A DNA stretch of 64,000 nt, taken from positions 156,350 to 220,349 of the forward strand of contig CAMLRS010000008.1 of assembly GCA_946482515.1 (NCBI GenBank). The letters are read 5' to 3'. Of this stretch, positions 25,759 to 34,727 are shown piece by piece. The notes under the pieces are model-generated. The model saw nothing but the letters and a program-made list of their open reading frames with translations, was not told the origin of the DNA and made no database searches. Each line of letters starts with the position of its first letter. The stretch's first letter is position 1. The stretch is from an uncultured Flavobacteriales bacterium. GTDB lineage: Bacteria; Bacteroidota; Bacteroidia; Flavobacteriales; Crocinitomicaceae. Both the position numbers and the translations under genes were made by a program.

Positions 25759-27342
25759 ATGAAAGCAGTTGCCGGAATCAATCACGTTGGTTACGGTGTT
25801 TCCCGTAAGAATTCCGCAACATTCCAGGCGGTTAATCCCGCTACGGGTGCAGCTTTGCCCACTCTTTTTCACGAAGCGACAGCCGAAGAAACCGACGAAG
25901 CCATTCGATTGGCAGCCGCGGCATTTCCGGTCTATGCACAATGGCCCGTGCGGAAGCGTATTGCTTTTATGCACGACATTGCCAGTGAGCTGGAAGCACA
26001 GCGCGAACAGTTGATAGCAGCATTTGTCACCGAAAGTGGCTTGCCACGCGATCGCGCCGAAACAGAGCTGAAGCGCACTTGTTTTCAATTGGTTTCTTAT
26101 TCCAATGCGTTATTGAACGGCTCGGTATTGCAGCCGGTGATCGATCTTGCCGATCCCGATCGCAAGCCGACTCCCAAACCCGATTTACGGAAAGTGAATA
26201 CGGCCATAGGCCCGGTAGTGGTGTTTGGCGCCAGCAATTTTCCGTTTGCCTATTCGACCATTGGTGGCGACAGCGCTTCAGCGTTAGCGGCCGGTTGCCC
26301 GGTAATCGTAAAAGGTCATCCGATGCATCCGCATACCAGCGAGCTTGTTGCTGGTATCGTGCTCGAAACGGCCAAAAGACATAATCTGCCCGAAGGCGTT
26401 TTTTCGCATTTGCATGCCAAAGGATTTGCCGTTGCAGAGCAGTTGGTCAAAGATGAACGCATCAAAGCGGTTGGTTTTACAGGCAGTTTCAAAGGTGGCA
26501 TGGCGCTGCACAAACTGGCGCAGGACCGAGAAGAGCCGATTCCGGTTTTTGCCGAAATGGGTAGCGTGAATCCGATTGTCGTATTGCCACAGGCGTTAAA
26601 ACATTCCGGTGATGCGATCGCAGAAAAAATGACCGCGTCCGTAGGTCTGAATGCCGGACAGTTCTGTACAAGTCCCGGTTTGTTATTTATGGTAGAGAAC
26701 GCGGATGCCGATGCTTTTATAGAAAAGCTGACAGATCGCTTGTCGAAAGTTCCGGACCAGGTGATGCTGAATCCAGCTATTCACGAGCAATACGAAACCG
26801 CCAAAGCCAGTCAGCGACCGGGTGCAGATGCACTGGTTGATCCTTCGCTGGCTACTAATCCAAATAGCATTTCTCCTGCCGTATTCAGTATTTCCGGAAC
26901 AGAATTCCTCCAAAACGACCACCGCCAGGAAGAAGTATTCGGTTCGTTCCTGTTATTGATCCGTTGCAGCGACGAAGCCGAAATGCGTGCCTGCGTGGAG
27001 CGATTACGCGGACAGCTCACGGCTTCCGTTTTCACTGAGCCAGGTGAATATGATCTAGCCGCTCATTATCTGAATCTGCTCGAGCGGAAAGTCGGTCGTG
27101 TGATCGTGAACGGTGTACCGACCGGTGTGGAAGTCAGTCCGGCCATGCAGCACGGCGGCACGTTTCCCGCAGCAACAGACAGCCGCTTTACATCCGTTGG
27201 TGCACACGCCGTTTTGCGCTTTATGCGGCCTGTGAGCTATCAGAACGTACCCGACGAACTCCTGCCGGAATCGTTAAAAAGAATTAATCCGCTCCAAATT
27301 TTACGTTTTGTTAACGATAACTGGTCTACAGGTTCTTGTTGA
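25759..27342 (+). CDS. 2-ketoglutaric semialdehyde (2,5-dioxovalerate) dehydrogenase
   Basis: 527-residue NAD(P)-dependent aldehyde dehydrogenase. Catalytic residues: Asn160 (GASNFPFA), Glu266 (VFAEMGSVNP) and nucleophile Cys303 (NAGQFCTSPG). The FGASNFPFAYST and AEMGSVNP variants and the length match the KGSADH subfamily, which oxidises 2-ketoglutaric semialdehyde to 2-oxoglutarate at the end of sugar-acid or hydroxyproline catabolism. No such pathway genes are adjacent, so the physiological substrate is inferred from sequence type alone. It begins 12 bases after purS and may be in the same transcript. Confidence 0.88.
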   Translation: MKAVAGINHVGYGVSRKNSATFQAVNPATGAALPTLFHEATAEETDEAIRLAAAAFPVYAQWPVRKRIAFMHDIASELEAQREQLIAAFVTESGLPRDRAETELKRTCFQLVSYSNALLNGSVLQPVIDLADPDRKPTPKPDLRKVNTAIGPVVVFGASNFPFAYSTIGGDSASALAAGCPVIVKGHPMHPHTSELVAGIVLETAKRHNLPEGVFSHLHAKGFAVAEQLVKDERIKAVGFTGSFKGGMALHKLAQDREEPIPVFAEMGSVNPIVVLPQALKHSGDAIAEKMTASVGLNAGQFCTSPGLLFMVENADADAFIEKLTDRLSKVPDQVMLNPAIHEQYETAKASQRPGADALVDPSLATNPNSISPAVFSISGTEFLQNDHRQEEVFGSFLLLIRCSDEAEMRACVERLRGQLTASVFTEPGEYDLAAHYLNLLERKVGRVIVNGVPTGVEVSPAMQHGGTFPAATDSRFTSVGAHAVLRFMRPVSYQNVPDELLPESLKRINPLQILRFVNDNWSTGSC

Positions 27343-27411
27343 AGGCCTGCTAAACCCCGTAATTTGTCCGAAGTAAAAATTGCTTGTCCGACAGCAGTTT
27401 GAAACGATTAT

Positions 27412-27419
27412 TATATTTG
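27412..27419 (+). promoter_or_regulatory. -7 box TATATTTG for the coiled-coil membrane protein gene
   Basis: Exact TAnnTTTG match ending 19 bases before the ATG at 27439. No -33 at standard spacing. Confidence 0.55.
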
Positions 27420-27438
27420 TAACCAAATTTCGAGAGTT

Positions 27439-28404
27439 ATGTCAGAAGTAGGAGTTCCCCAGAAAAGAAACCTTAGTACCCCATTGATTATCATTAGTTT
27501 GTTGCTACTCGTAGCGTTCGGTGTGATGGCCTTTTTATGGTCGTCCAAAAACAGCGCACTTAAAGCATGTGAAGCCCATAGTAAGGAGTTGCAGGCAGAC
27601 ATCGATGAAATGAATGAAATGATGTCAGGCGTTATGGGCTCTGACATGACAAACGACCTGAAGAAAGACTTTGAGCAAATGCTTGAAACGTACGATGCGC
27701 TGATCAAGAAAGACGCCAGCCAAAGCGATAGTCTGACTGTTCAGAAAGTGAAAATCCAGGGCTTGCTCGACGAGCTGAACAACAATAAAAAGAAAAGTGC
27801 ACAGGATATCGCCCGTCTGCGTCGTGAAAACGAAACACTGCGCCAGATCATGATCGGTTATGTGAAGCAGATCGATGAGCTGAACACGCTGAATCTCAAA
27901 CTGGAATCAGATTTGGATGAAACAACCAACAAGCTGACAACAACAGAAGGTGAGCGCGATCAGTACAAGCAGGAATCTGAGGCAAGTGCCGAGCAGGTGC
28001 GTAAAGGTTCCAAGCTGAGTGCTTACGGTATTTCATCTACCGGTCTGCGTATGAAGCTGAACAACACCGTTGAGCCGACAACAAAAGCAAAATCGACAGT
28101 TCAGATCCGTTCCAGCTTTACCATTGGTGAAAATGCCATTGCAACGGCAGGTGAGAAAACAGTTTATATGTCTGTAACCGATCCTGAAGGACGCGTGATG
28201 CAACGTTCCAGCTCAAATATCGTCCAAACAGAAAGCGGTGCTGTTCCGTACTCCGATAAAAAGGAGATCAACTACACGAACAAAGCGGTAGACGTTTCCA
28301 TCTTCTACAACCTCGATGGTGCTGAGCCTTCGAAAGGTACATACAAGGTGAAACTGTACTGCGACGGACAGTTGATCGGTAGCGACAGCTTTACATTGAA
28401 ATAA
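27439..28404 (+). CDS. Membrane-anchored coiled-coil protein, function unknown
   Basis: 321 residues. A short cytoplasmic tail is followed by one transmembrane helix (about 14-34, STPLIIISLLLLVAFGVMAF), then a coiled coil (about 40-190) rich in Glu, Lys and Leu, then a beta-rich C-terminal domain (about 195-321) containing TVYMSVTDPEGRVMQ and KGTYKVKLYCDGQLIG. The layout suggests a type II protein with its coiled coil and a small beta-sandwich in the periplasm. Similar proteins occur in other Bacteroidota without known function. It stands alone with its own -7 box and terminator. Confidence 0.8.
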   Translation: MSEVGVPQKRNLSTPLIIISLLLLVAFGVMAFLWSSKNSALKACEAHSKELQADIDEMNEMMSGVMGSDMTNDLKKDFEQMLETYDALIKKDASQSDSLTVQKVKIQGLLDELNNNKKKSAQDIARLRRENETLRQIMIGYVKQIDELNTLNLKLESDLDETTNKLTTTEGERDQYKQESEASAEQVRKGSKLSAYGISSTGLRMKLNNTVEPTTKAKSTVQIRSSFTIGENAIATAGEKTVYMSVTDPEGRVMQRSSSNIVQTESGAVPYSDKKEINYTNKAVDVSIFYNLDGAEPSKGTYKVKLYCDGQLIGSDSFTLK

Positions 28405-28430
28405 GAAACGAACAGCGAAATTCGCACGAG

Positions 28431-28461
28431 AATCCGCTTGTCATTTGGCAGGCGGATTTTT
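28431..28461 (+). terminator. Rho-independent terminator
   Basis: AATCCGCTTGTCA pairs with TGGCAGGCGGATT (two G-U pairs) across a 2-base apex, followed by T residues. It lies 26 bases after the coiled-coil gene. Confidence 0.8.
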
Positions 28462-28535
28462 CTACGGATAAACACAATAAAAACGCGATCGTCGGGTTTT
28501 AGATAACGGGCCAATGTGGCCGAAATTTTAGGTAA

Positions 28536-29120
28536 ATGACAAATATTTTTATTGCAAACCTGGACTGGGAAATTACTTCCAGCGATTTGCAGGCGACGTT
28601 CTCTGCGTTTGGTGAAGTGCACCTGGCCCATGTCGTATTCGATGCGAAGACAAAAAAATCGAAAGGCTACGGTTATGTAGAAATGGTAAGTGCCGAAGAA
28701 GCAATCAAAGCGATCCAGGCGCTCAACGGATTTGAAGTGAACGGCCGCAAACTGGACGTGAAAATCGCTTCACCGAAAGCTAACCGACCAAAACCGGAAG
28801 AAAAACCGAAGAAACCATTCAATAAAGCTGGTGGTTTTGGTGGACAAAAACGCCCCTTTAATAACAGTGGAGGCGGCAATCGTCCGAACACTGGCGGAGG
28901 CGGTTACCGTTCAGGAGGAAACTCCGGTGGTGGCTACCGTTCTGAAGGAGGAGGAAATTCCGGCGGAGGCTATCGTTCCGAAGGTGGTGGTGGATACCGC
29001 TCTAACGAAGGAGGCGGTGGTTATCGCTCTTCCGGAGAAGGAAGCGGCGGATACCGTTCATCTGAAGGAAGCCAGAATTCCGGAGATCGTCCGAGAAGAC
29101 CACGAAAACCGATGGAATAA
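28536..29120 (+). CDS. RRM RNA-binding protein with GGGYRS repeats
   Basis: 194 residues. Residues 1-80 form one RRM, with RNP2 (IFIANL) and RNP1 (KGYGYVEM). The rest is a lysine/proline linker and a low-complexity tail with about six GGGYRS-type units (about 125-180), ending in a basic RPRRPRKPME. Glycine-rich RRM proteins act as RNA chaperones, often in cold or stress response, and the RG-rich tail adds nonspecific RNA affinity. Single-RRM proteins of this kind are typical of Cyanobacteria and Bacteroidota. A small hairpin (GGCCA-ATG-TGGCC, 28509-28521) in its leader could be an autoregulatory site (speculative). Confidence 0.9.
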   Translation: MTNIFIANLDWEITSSDLQATFSAFGEVHLAHVVFDAKTKKSKGYGYVEMVSAEEAIKAIQALNGFEVNGRKLDVKIASPKANRPKPEEKPKKPFNKAGGFGGQKRPFNNSGGGNRPNTGGGGYRSGGNSGGGYRSEGGGNSGGGYRSEGGGGYRSNEGGGGYRSSGEGSGGYRSSEGSQNSGDRPRRPRKPME

Positions 29121-29141
29121 GCACATTTATACTTCTGATAC

Positions 29142-29915
29142 ATGTCTGATGCTATTGAACAGGGACACGTTGATGTAAACGTGGACCAGCGTGGTGTGGC
29201 TACAATTGAGTTTGGCCACCCATTGAGCAATTCCCTTCCGGGAAAAATCCTGCGCAAGCTTGCTGAAACCATTACCGAAACCGGAAACAGGGACGATGTA
29301 AAAGTCATCGTTCTGCGTTCGGCTGGTAACAAGGCATTCTGTGCGGGCGCCAGCTTTGATGAATTGATTTCTATTACAGATATGGAAACCGGTAAAGTAT
29401 TCTTCTCCGGTTTTGCCATGGTCATCAACGCTTGCCGCAAATGTCCGAAGCTGATCATTGGTCGCGTGCAGGGCAAAGCCGTTGGTGGTGGTGTAGGAAT
29501 CGCTTCGGCGGTAGATTACTGCTTCGCAACCCGCGCGGCAGATGTAAAGCTCTCAGAGCTTGCCGTTGGAATCGGTCCGTTTGTAGTTGGACCAGCCGTT
29601 GAGCGCAAAATCGGTCTTTCGGCCATGAGTCAGCTGGCGATCAACGCTACCGAATGGCAATCGGCTGAATGGGCCTACAACAATGGCCTGTACGCCAGCC
29701 TCACAGGCTCCGAAGATGATATGGACGAGGAGATCGAGCGATTGGTTTCCAAGCTTGCAGCTTCCAGCCCGGAAGCAATGGCGCAGCTGAAGAAAATCTT
29801 CTGGCAGGGAACCGAAAACTGGGACACGTTGCTGTCCGATCGTGCGCTGATCAGCGGAACGCTTGTGCTGTCCGACTTCACCGTTAATGCGATCAACGCA
29901 TTCAAAAAGAACTAA
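29142..29915 (+). CDS. Enoyl-CoA hydratase/isomerase (crotonase) family protein
   Basis: 257-residue crotonase-fold enzyme: CAGASFDEL forms the first oxyanion-hole segment and GKAVGGGVGI the second. The glutamate equivalent to Glu144 of rat hydratase is present (LSELAVGIG), but the position of the second catalytic glutamate (Glu164) appears to be serine or glutamine in GLSAMSQLAIN. It may therefore be an isomerase, a hydrolase or a methylglutaconyl-CoA hydratase-like enzyme rather than a simple hydratase. The alignment was done by eye. It starts 21 bases after the RRM gene and is followed by a terminator. Confidence 0.85.
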   Translation: MSDAIEQGHVDVNVDQRGVATIEFGHPLSNSLPGKILRKLAETITETGNRDDVKVIVLRSAGNKAFCAGASFDELISITDMETGKVFFSGFAMVINACRKCPKLIIGRVQGKAVGGGVGIASAVDYCFATRAADVKLSELAVGIGPFVVGPAVERKIGLSAMSQLAINATEWQSAEWAYNNGLYASLTGSEDDMDEEIERLVSKLAASSPEAMAQLKKIFWQGTENWDTLLSDRALISGTLVLSDFTVNAINAFKKN

Positions 29916-29935
29916 CGCGTTACGTAATACACGAG

Positions 29936-29966
29936 AGGGCGTTACCGGTAATCGGTAGCGCCCTTT
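29936..29966 (+). terminator. Rho-independent terminator after the crotonase gene
   Basis: AGGGCG-T-TACCG pairs with CGGTA-G-CGCCCT around a GTAAT loop, followed by TTTT. 20 bases after the stop codon. Confidence 0.85.
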
Positions 29967-29974
29967 TCGTTTCG

Positions 29975-29982
29975 TATCTTTG
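29975..29982 (+). promoter_or_regulatory. -7 box TATCTTTG, 5 bases before dinB ATG
   Basis: Exact TAnnTTTG match ending at 29982, with ATG at 29987. As with 9529-9536, this leaves almost no leader. Confidence 0.5.
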
Positions 29983-29986
29983 AGCA

Positions 29987-31072
29987 ATGGAGCCTGATTT
30001 TCCAGTCAGAAAGATCATTCACGTCGACATGGACGCTTTTTACGCATCTGTGGAACAGCTCGACAATCCGGCGCTGCGGGGAAAACCTGTGGTCGTGGGC
30101 GGAAGCCGTGAACGCGGTGTGGTAGCGGCAGCCAGCTACGAAGCACGAAAATTCGGTGTGCGATCCGCCATGCCCAGTGTGCTGGCTGCTCGGAAATGTC
30201 CGGGATTGATCTTTGTGAAAGCACGTTTCGACCGCTACAAGGAAATCTCTGCCCAGATCCGCGAGATCTTTTACGAATACACCGATCTGGTAGAGCCGCT
30301 TTCACTCGATGAAGCCTTTCTGGATGTAACGGAGAACAAGAAAAATCATCCTTCAGCGACCTTGCTGGCACAGGAAATCCGGGCCAGGATCAAAGAAACG
30401 ACCGGATTGAACGCTTCAGCCGGCATTTCGATCAATAAATTCATGGCGAAGATCGCTTCCGACATCAACAAGCCAAACGGACAGAAAACCATTCCACCGG
30501 AAGAAGTATTGCCCTTTCTGGAAACACTGCCGGTGGGAAAGTTTTTCGGCGTGGGCGAAGTGACGGCCAAAAAGATGAACCGCTACGGCATTTACACCGG
30601 CAGAGATATGAAAGAGCGGACGCTGGAAGCGCTAACGACCTTATTCGGGAAATCCGGCAAGCACTTTTACGACATCGTTCGGGGAATTCACCGCAGCGAA
30701 GTCAAACCCGACCGCATCCGGAAATCCATCGCTGCCGAGCGCACCTTCAGCAACGACCTCGACTCGGCGCCCTTTATGCTCGAACAGCTGGAAGTCATTG
30801 CCGATGAGCTGGAAAGACGCCTGCTGAACAGCAAAGTGAAAGGCAAAACGGTAACCATCAAGTTGAAATACAACGATTTTACCCAGCAAACCCGCAGCAG
30901 AACCGTTCACGAATTCCTGGACCGAAAGGCCGAGTTTTTTCCGATCGTGCAGGAATTGCTGATGCAGGAGCCGTGGCCATTGCCCGTTCGATTACTTGGG
31001 ATTTCCATAACCAAGCTCGATACGGAGCTGGTGGCAGAGCAATTCAGTGTGCAACTGAAACTGGAGTTTTGA
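29987..31072 (+). CDS. dinB: DNA polymerase IV (Y-family)
   Basis: 361-residue translesion polymerase. Metal-binding motifs are intact: DMDAFYASVE (Asp14, Asp16; steric-gate Tyr19) and SLDEAFLD (Asp108, Glu109). Finger and palm sequences (AASYEARKFGVRSAMP) and the little-finger region (about 245-350) are present, and the length is normal. It copies damaged templates with low fidelity. No LexA-type box is obvious upstream, and the -7 box lies immediately before the ATG. Monocistronic by its terminator-bounded position. Confidence 0.95.
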   Translation: MEPDFPVRKIIHVDMDAFYASVEQLDNPALRGKPVVVGGSRERGVVAAASYEARKFGVRSAMPSVLAARKCPGLIFVKARFDRYKEISAQIREIFYEYTDLVEPLSLDEAFLDVTENKKNHPSATLLAQEIRARIKETTGLNASAGISINKFMAKIASDINKPNGQKTIPPEEVLPFLETLPVGKFFGVGEVTAKKMNRYGIYTGRDMKERTLEALTTLFGKSGKHFYDIVRGIHRSEVKPDRIRKSIAAERTFSNDLDSAPFMLEQLEVIADELERRLLNSKVKGKTVTIKLKYNDFTQQTRSRTVHEFLDRKAEFFPIVQELLMQEPWPLPVRLLGISITKLDTELVAEQFSVQLKLEF

Positions 31073-31168
31073 GAGGAATCGATTGACGGACGTAATATTA
31101 CGAACCACTACGTAATATTGGGTACCGGTTTGTAATTTTGGGAATTAGCTTCACTGAACTTCGGTTCC

Positions 31169-32236
31169 CTAATTTGCGTTTTCGCTTTCCAGGATTGCCA
31201 GCAGGGCAAAGGAAGCCAGCCAGTGTTCTCCCATATAATCGCCATCCACGATCGAGGGCAGTGAATGCGCCAGGTGCTGATCGGCAATAGCAGCCAGGTG
31301 TGCAAATTTTTTATCCGATTTAGCCAATCCGTATAAACACCACGCGCGACTGAAATTCAGGCCATCGAGGTGAACCAAATGCCCGTCGCTGCGGTCACTC
31401 ACTTTCCCAACCTCCAGCTGAAAGCGTTTTTTGAAAAGCAAAGGCAGGAATTGCTTCAGCCAGCGCTCGAATTCGTCTTTCGGCAATACGCGCCGCATCA
31501 GGTCCATTTCTTCGAGACCGCCGGAAAGGAAATCATAGCCGCTTGGTTCGTAATGCAGCGCATAATTGTTGTCGGGAAGGTAAAACGCGCGTGCCCGTTC
31601 CGTGATAGCAGATTTCAACGGCTCATTTCCTGCAAAAACAGCGTAATCGTAAGCGAATGTGAGTCCAAACGCCGTGTTGATATGATCGCCAGACCGAATC
31701 GGGTACATCAGTTTTGGAAGAAAGGCAATGTATTTAGCCGTGATCATGCTCACCAGCGGCTCTAGATTCGCCGACCAGGATTTTCCGTCCGGATCTTCCC
31801 AGCTCAGGAGCTCCTGTTGCAGTTTCAACAGCCACGCCCAACCGTAAGTGCGCTCAAACGATTGATTGTGCTTCGTTTCGAAATACGCGACTTCAATTTG
31901 AATGTTTTGGGCCGTCAGTTGTTCGTTCAGCTTCTGACGGATCTCTGCCGCTTCGGGGAGCTGTGGAAATTGTTTCAGGATACGCACCAAAAGCCAATGA
32001 CCGTGAACGGAAGAATGCCAATCGAAACAGCCGTAAAACGCCGGATGCAAAACCTGTGGCGACAACAGCGCCGAGCTGTCGTTCAATACCTGGTTCAGCT
32101 TATTCGGGTATTCCTGCTGCAGGCACTTGAGCGGCAATTGCACCAGCCGGCTGGCTTCCTGTTCGGTGAGTCGGTACTGTGCAGCCGCAGAAAGCAGCCA
32201 CATTCCGGAAATGAAGGACAAAAGAAGAATTCGCAT
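31169..32236 (-). CDS. DUF2891 family secreted protein
   Basis: 355 residues with signal peptide MRILLLSFISGMWLLSAAAQ. Family features: HPAFYGCFDWHSSVHGHW, ERTYGWAWLLKL, PIRSGDHINTAFGL, and SGYDFLSGGLEEMDLM near the C-terminal third. The helical, Trp/His-rich pattern suggests an (alpha/alpha) barrel of the kind found in glycoside-processing proteins, but DUF2891 has no established activity. It is convergent with dinB and has no operon partner. Possibly a periplasmic enzyme; function inferred only at fold level. Confidence 0.88.
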   Translation of the reverse strand: MRILLLSFISGMWLLSAAAQYRLTEQEASRLVQLPLKCLQQEYPNKLNQVLNDSSALLSPQVLHPAFYGCFDWHSSVHGHWLLVRILKQFPQLPEAAEIRQKLNEQLTAQNIQIEVAYFETKHNQSFERTYGWAWLLKLQQELLSWEDPDGKSWSANLEPLVSMITAKYIAFLPKLMYPIRSGDHINTAFGLTFAYDYAVFAGNEPLKSAITERARAFYLPDNNYALHYEPSGYDFLSGGLEEMDLMRRVLPKDEFERWLKQFLPLLFKKRFQLEVGKVSDRSDGHLVHLDGLNFSRAWCLYGLAKSDKKFAHLAAIADQHLAHSLPSIVDGDYMGEHWLASFALLAILESENAN

Positions 32237-32501
32237 AGGTGTTGTGTTGGTTAAATGTACTGAAGTTCTTTTACTTAAGAAGGTGGAATCAACGGATGAT
32301 ATAGCTTCCGTTAAAAAATCCGGAGCTGCTTTTCAGAAAACAGCAGAAGTTAAAACCGGGTTCTATGTGTTCCTTTGCGGCGCAAAAAAATCAGCGGAAG
32401 CCGAAAAGCTGAACAACCTGATTTGCCTTCCATCTGAATGAAATATCCCTGTGGAATGCAAATTCTGAAATTAGAGTAGGCAGAAATAACTTACATAATT
32501 T
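32237..32501. other. 265-bp divergent intergenic region
   Basis: Lies between the DUF2891 gene (minus) and the T9SS cargo gene (plus). A short open stretch runs through it but has no family features. No consensus TAnnTTTG box could be placed before 32502. Nothing else recognised. Confidence 0.4.
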
Positions 32502-34442
32502 ATGAAGAAAGCATTAATGATGCTGTGCGGATTATTGAGTCTGCAATTGGCTTTTGGCCAGAATCTTATTACTAACGGCGATTTTGAAACCGTTACAACT
32601 CCTTTTACAGTAGGAACAGTTGCCAATGCGGCGGGCTGGGTGAATGGTTGTTCTACCTGGTCACCGAATCCCGGAAGTCCGGATCTGATTTCTTATTATG
32701 CCACTCAAACGTTTCTGCAGATTCCACTCGATGGACGGATTGGAGCTCGCAATAACGGATTCCAAAACCGGACATTTGTTGGAATGATGGGTGGTCCTGC
32801 CGATCCGAATTTTCCTCCTGGATACCGTGAATCCATTATCGGAACGATCAATGAGCCCCTTTCGGCCGATTACGAATATACCGTTGGTCTTTGGGTCGCT
32901 GCCTGGAGTATGCCTAATAGCACAGCCCCTGTTTTTCACGTAGAGATCATCCTGCGTAAACCAGGAAATTGTACGGCAGAGAAACTGGTCTATTCATCCG
33001 GAAATGTACCTGTACTCAATCATGGAAACGTCGGAAGCCCGACCAGTAACTGGAGCAATATTACCGGTACGTTCACACTTACAGGGGCCGATATAGCTGA
33101 AGGATATACCCGGATGGAAATACGTCTTAATGGCGACATGACAATGATGCGTACAGGAATCGATGATGTTTCACTGACAAAAAGATTACTTCCAAAAGCA
33201 GCATTTTCTTTTGTGACTCCTGGTCAAACCTATACGATGGTGGACACACCTTGGGGGCCAACACAGGTAACCCAGGTTTGTGCGGCACCTGCACCTACCG
33301 AGACAACTATATTGATCAACGGTTCTGCAAGTGCGAATGAAAGCGGCTACTATATTTCAGTAACACCTTGGGATCCGGAAGATTGGGTATCTACAGGAGC
33401 AGCAATGTTTAATAACTGGGTAACGCCATTGCAACCTGTTCCAGCCACAAATATCAATATCAGTACGCTTTCCGGTGTCACAATCCAGTCGGGACAAACA
33501 TATCTTGTCACACTGGCGGTCGGCAATCCATGGCATTCCGTTCATCAGCTGTTCCGTGTCAATCCGCTGCCAACGCTGAATGCAGGGGCAGATCAGACCA
33601 TCTGTATCGGTAACAGCGTTTCCATCAATGCAACAGCAGATACATGGCCGGTGAAAGTATACAATGGAGCGACATTGGTAGGAACGTTTAATTCTAATCC
33701 GATTTCATTGTCACCGACAAGCACCACAACTTATACCTTCACATCAACGAGCCAATACAACTGCTATACGTCGGATCAGCTTACTGTAACGGTAAACAAT
33801 TGTCCTACGCCGTCATTTGTGTTCAAGCATCCAATCGGATCGGAGGTAGTTACCACACCTTATGGCCCTCAGACAGTAACGCATATCTGCTCTCCTTATA
33901 AAATCGACGGTTCGGCCAGTATGAATGAAGTTGATTACCACTTCCGCATCCAGAAATTCGATCCGGGAAGCTGGTCGTTTCTTGGATCACCACTTTACGA
34001 TAACTGGTATGGAACAGGGCAGGTAGGTAACGATATCGACCTGTATACGGTTGTTCAATCTGTGGGGAACAGCTTTACCTATGGTGAAATCTATGCTGTA
34101 GGTCTTACCGTCGGACCTGGATGGTATTCAACCATGAAGCTGTTCAGAGCGATCGACTGCCGCAAAAACGGTGAAGTTGCTTTTGAAGACGTATCGGTTG
34201 AAAACGAAGTAATGGTATTCCCGAACCCAACGAGCGGCGCCTTTACGGTGATGCTGGACGGTGTAGCTGCCGAACAGGTCATGGTAACGAACGTACTGGG
34301 CGAAACGGTGTTCAGCAGCGCTGTTGCCGAAGAAGTACAATCCATGGATATAGATTTAAGTGGTCTTCCTTCCGGAGTTTACATGGTTCATGTAAAACAA
34401 GCAAACGGAGAAACCATCCTGAAAAAGATCGTGAAAAGCTAA
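32502..34442 (+). CDS. T9SS cargo protein with duplicated beta domain
   Basis: 646 residues with signal peptide MKKALMMLCGLLSLQLAFGQ. Residues 21-226 resemble a galactose-binding-like beta-sandwich (NLITNGDFET opening). Residues 232-353 and 437-552 are homologous to each other, sharing TPWGP/TPYGP, Cys, INGSAS/IDGSAS, DPxxW, NxW and LFRxxxC-like features. Between them is an Ig/PKD-like module (354-434). The end (VFPNPTSGAFTVML ... LPSGVYMVHVKQANGETILKKIVKS) is a type A T9SS sorting domain, so the protein is exported and probably anchored on the cell surface. Function unknown; adhesion is possible. Confidence 0.88.
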   Translation: MKKALMMLCGLLSLQLAFGQNLITNGDFETVTTPFTVGTVANAAGWVNGCSTWSPNPGSPDLISYYATQTFLQIPLDGRIGARNNGFQNRTFVGMMGGPADPNFPPGYRESIIGTINEPLSADYEYTVGLWVAAWSMPNSTAPVFHVEIILRKPGNCTAEKLVYSSGNVPVLNHGNVGSPTSNWSNITGTFTLTGADIAEGYTRMEIRLNGDMTMMRTGIDDVSLTKRLLPKAAFSFVTPGQTYTMVDTPWGPTQVTQVCAAPAPTETTILINGSASANESGYYISVTPWDPEDWVSTGAAMFNNWVTPLQPVPATNINISTLSGVTIQSGQTYLVTLAVGNPWHSVHQLFRVNPLPTLNAGADQTICIGNSVSINATADTWPVKVYNGATLVGTFNSNPISLSPTSTTTYTFTSTSQYNCYTSDQLTVTVNNCPTPSFVFKHPIGSEVVTTPYGPQTVTHICSPYKIDGSASMNEVDYHFRIQKFDPGSWSFLGSPLYDNWYGTGQVGNDIDLYTVVQSVGNSFTYGEIYAVGLTVGPGWYSTMKLFRAIDCRKNGEVAFEDVSVENEVMVFPNPTSGAFTVMLDGVAAEQVMVTNVLGETVFSSAVAEEVQSMDIDLSGLPSGVYMVHVKQANGETILKKIVKS

Positions 34443-34465
34443 CCTGCGATTGCATTAGCTGTCAA

Positions 34466-34498
34466 GACCCCGGTTCGCAAGGATCGGGGTTCTTTTTT
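34466..34498 (+). terminator. Rho-independent terminator after the T9SS cargo gene
   Basis: ACCCCG and CGGGGT form a GC-rich stem (34467-34472, 34485-34490), followed by TTCTTTTTT. Confidence 0.8.
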
Positions 34499-34591
34499 AG
34501 TTGGAAGCTGGAAATTCGAAGTGGGGTAGTTGGTGCGGTAGAAACCGGCAGAACTCCTTATCTTTGTAGTTTGTGAGCTCATTCGTTTGAT

Positions 34592-34628
34592 AACTCACCA
34601 ACCCACTAACTCACCAACTCGCCAACCT
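34592..34628. repeat. CAACTCAC-type tandem repeat
   Basis: Imperfect tandem units of ACTCACCA/ACCCACTA/ACTCACCA/ACTCGCCA. A similar array is at 47661-47715. Short, without unique spacers, so not CRISPR. Confidence 0.5.
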
Positions 34629-34651
34629 CTCCGCATTAATTCACAAAACCC

Positions 34652-34698
34652 TTGTTAATAAAAAATAGAGTTTCTATCTTTGCACCCCCAAATTGGGG
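34652..34698 (+). promoter_or_regulatory. Promoter and leader hairpin of the rplM operon
   Basis: TTG at 34652-34654, 20-base spacer, TATCTTTG at 34675-34682: a full Bacteroidota promoter. The initial transcript contains CCCC-AAATT-GGGG (34686-34698), a small 5' hairpin. L13 or S9 autoregulation through the 45-base leader is possible but unproven. A second isolated TATCTTTG is at 34559-34566. Confidence 0.65.
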
Positions 34699-34727
34699 AT
34701 ATTGTCTTATTTAAAAATTAGAAAGTA

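Noticed and set aside
28890..29080. GGAGG-rich repeats as a tandem-repeat locus or ribosome-binding sites
   Set aside because: They are in frame and encode the GGGYRS tail of the RRM protein.
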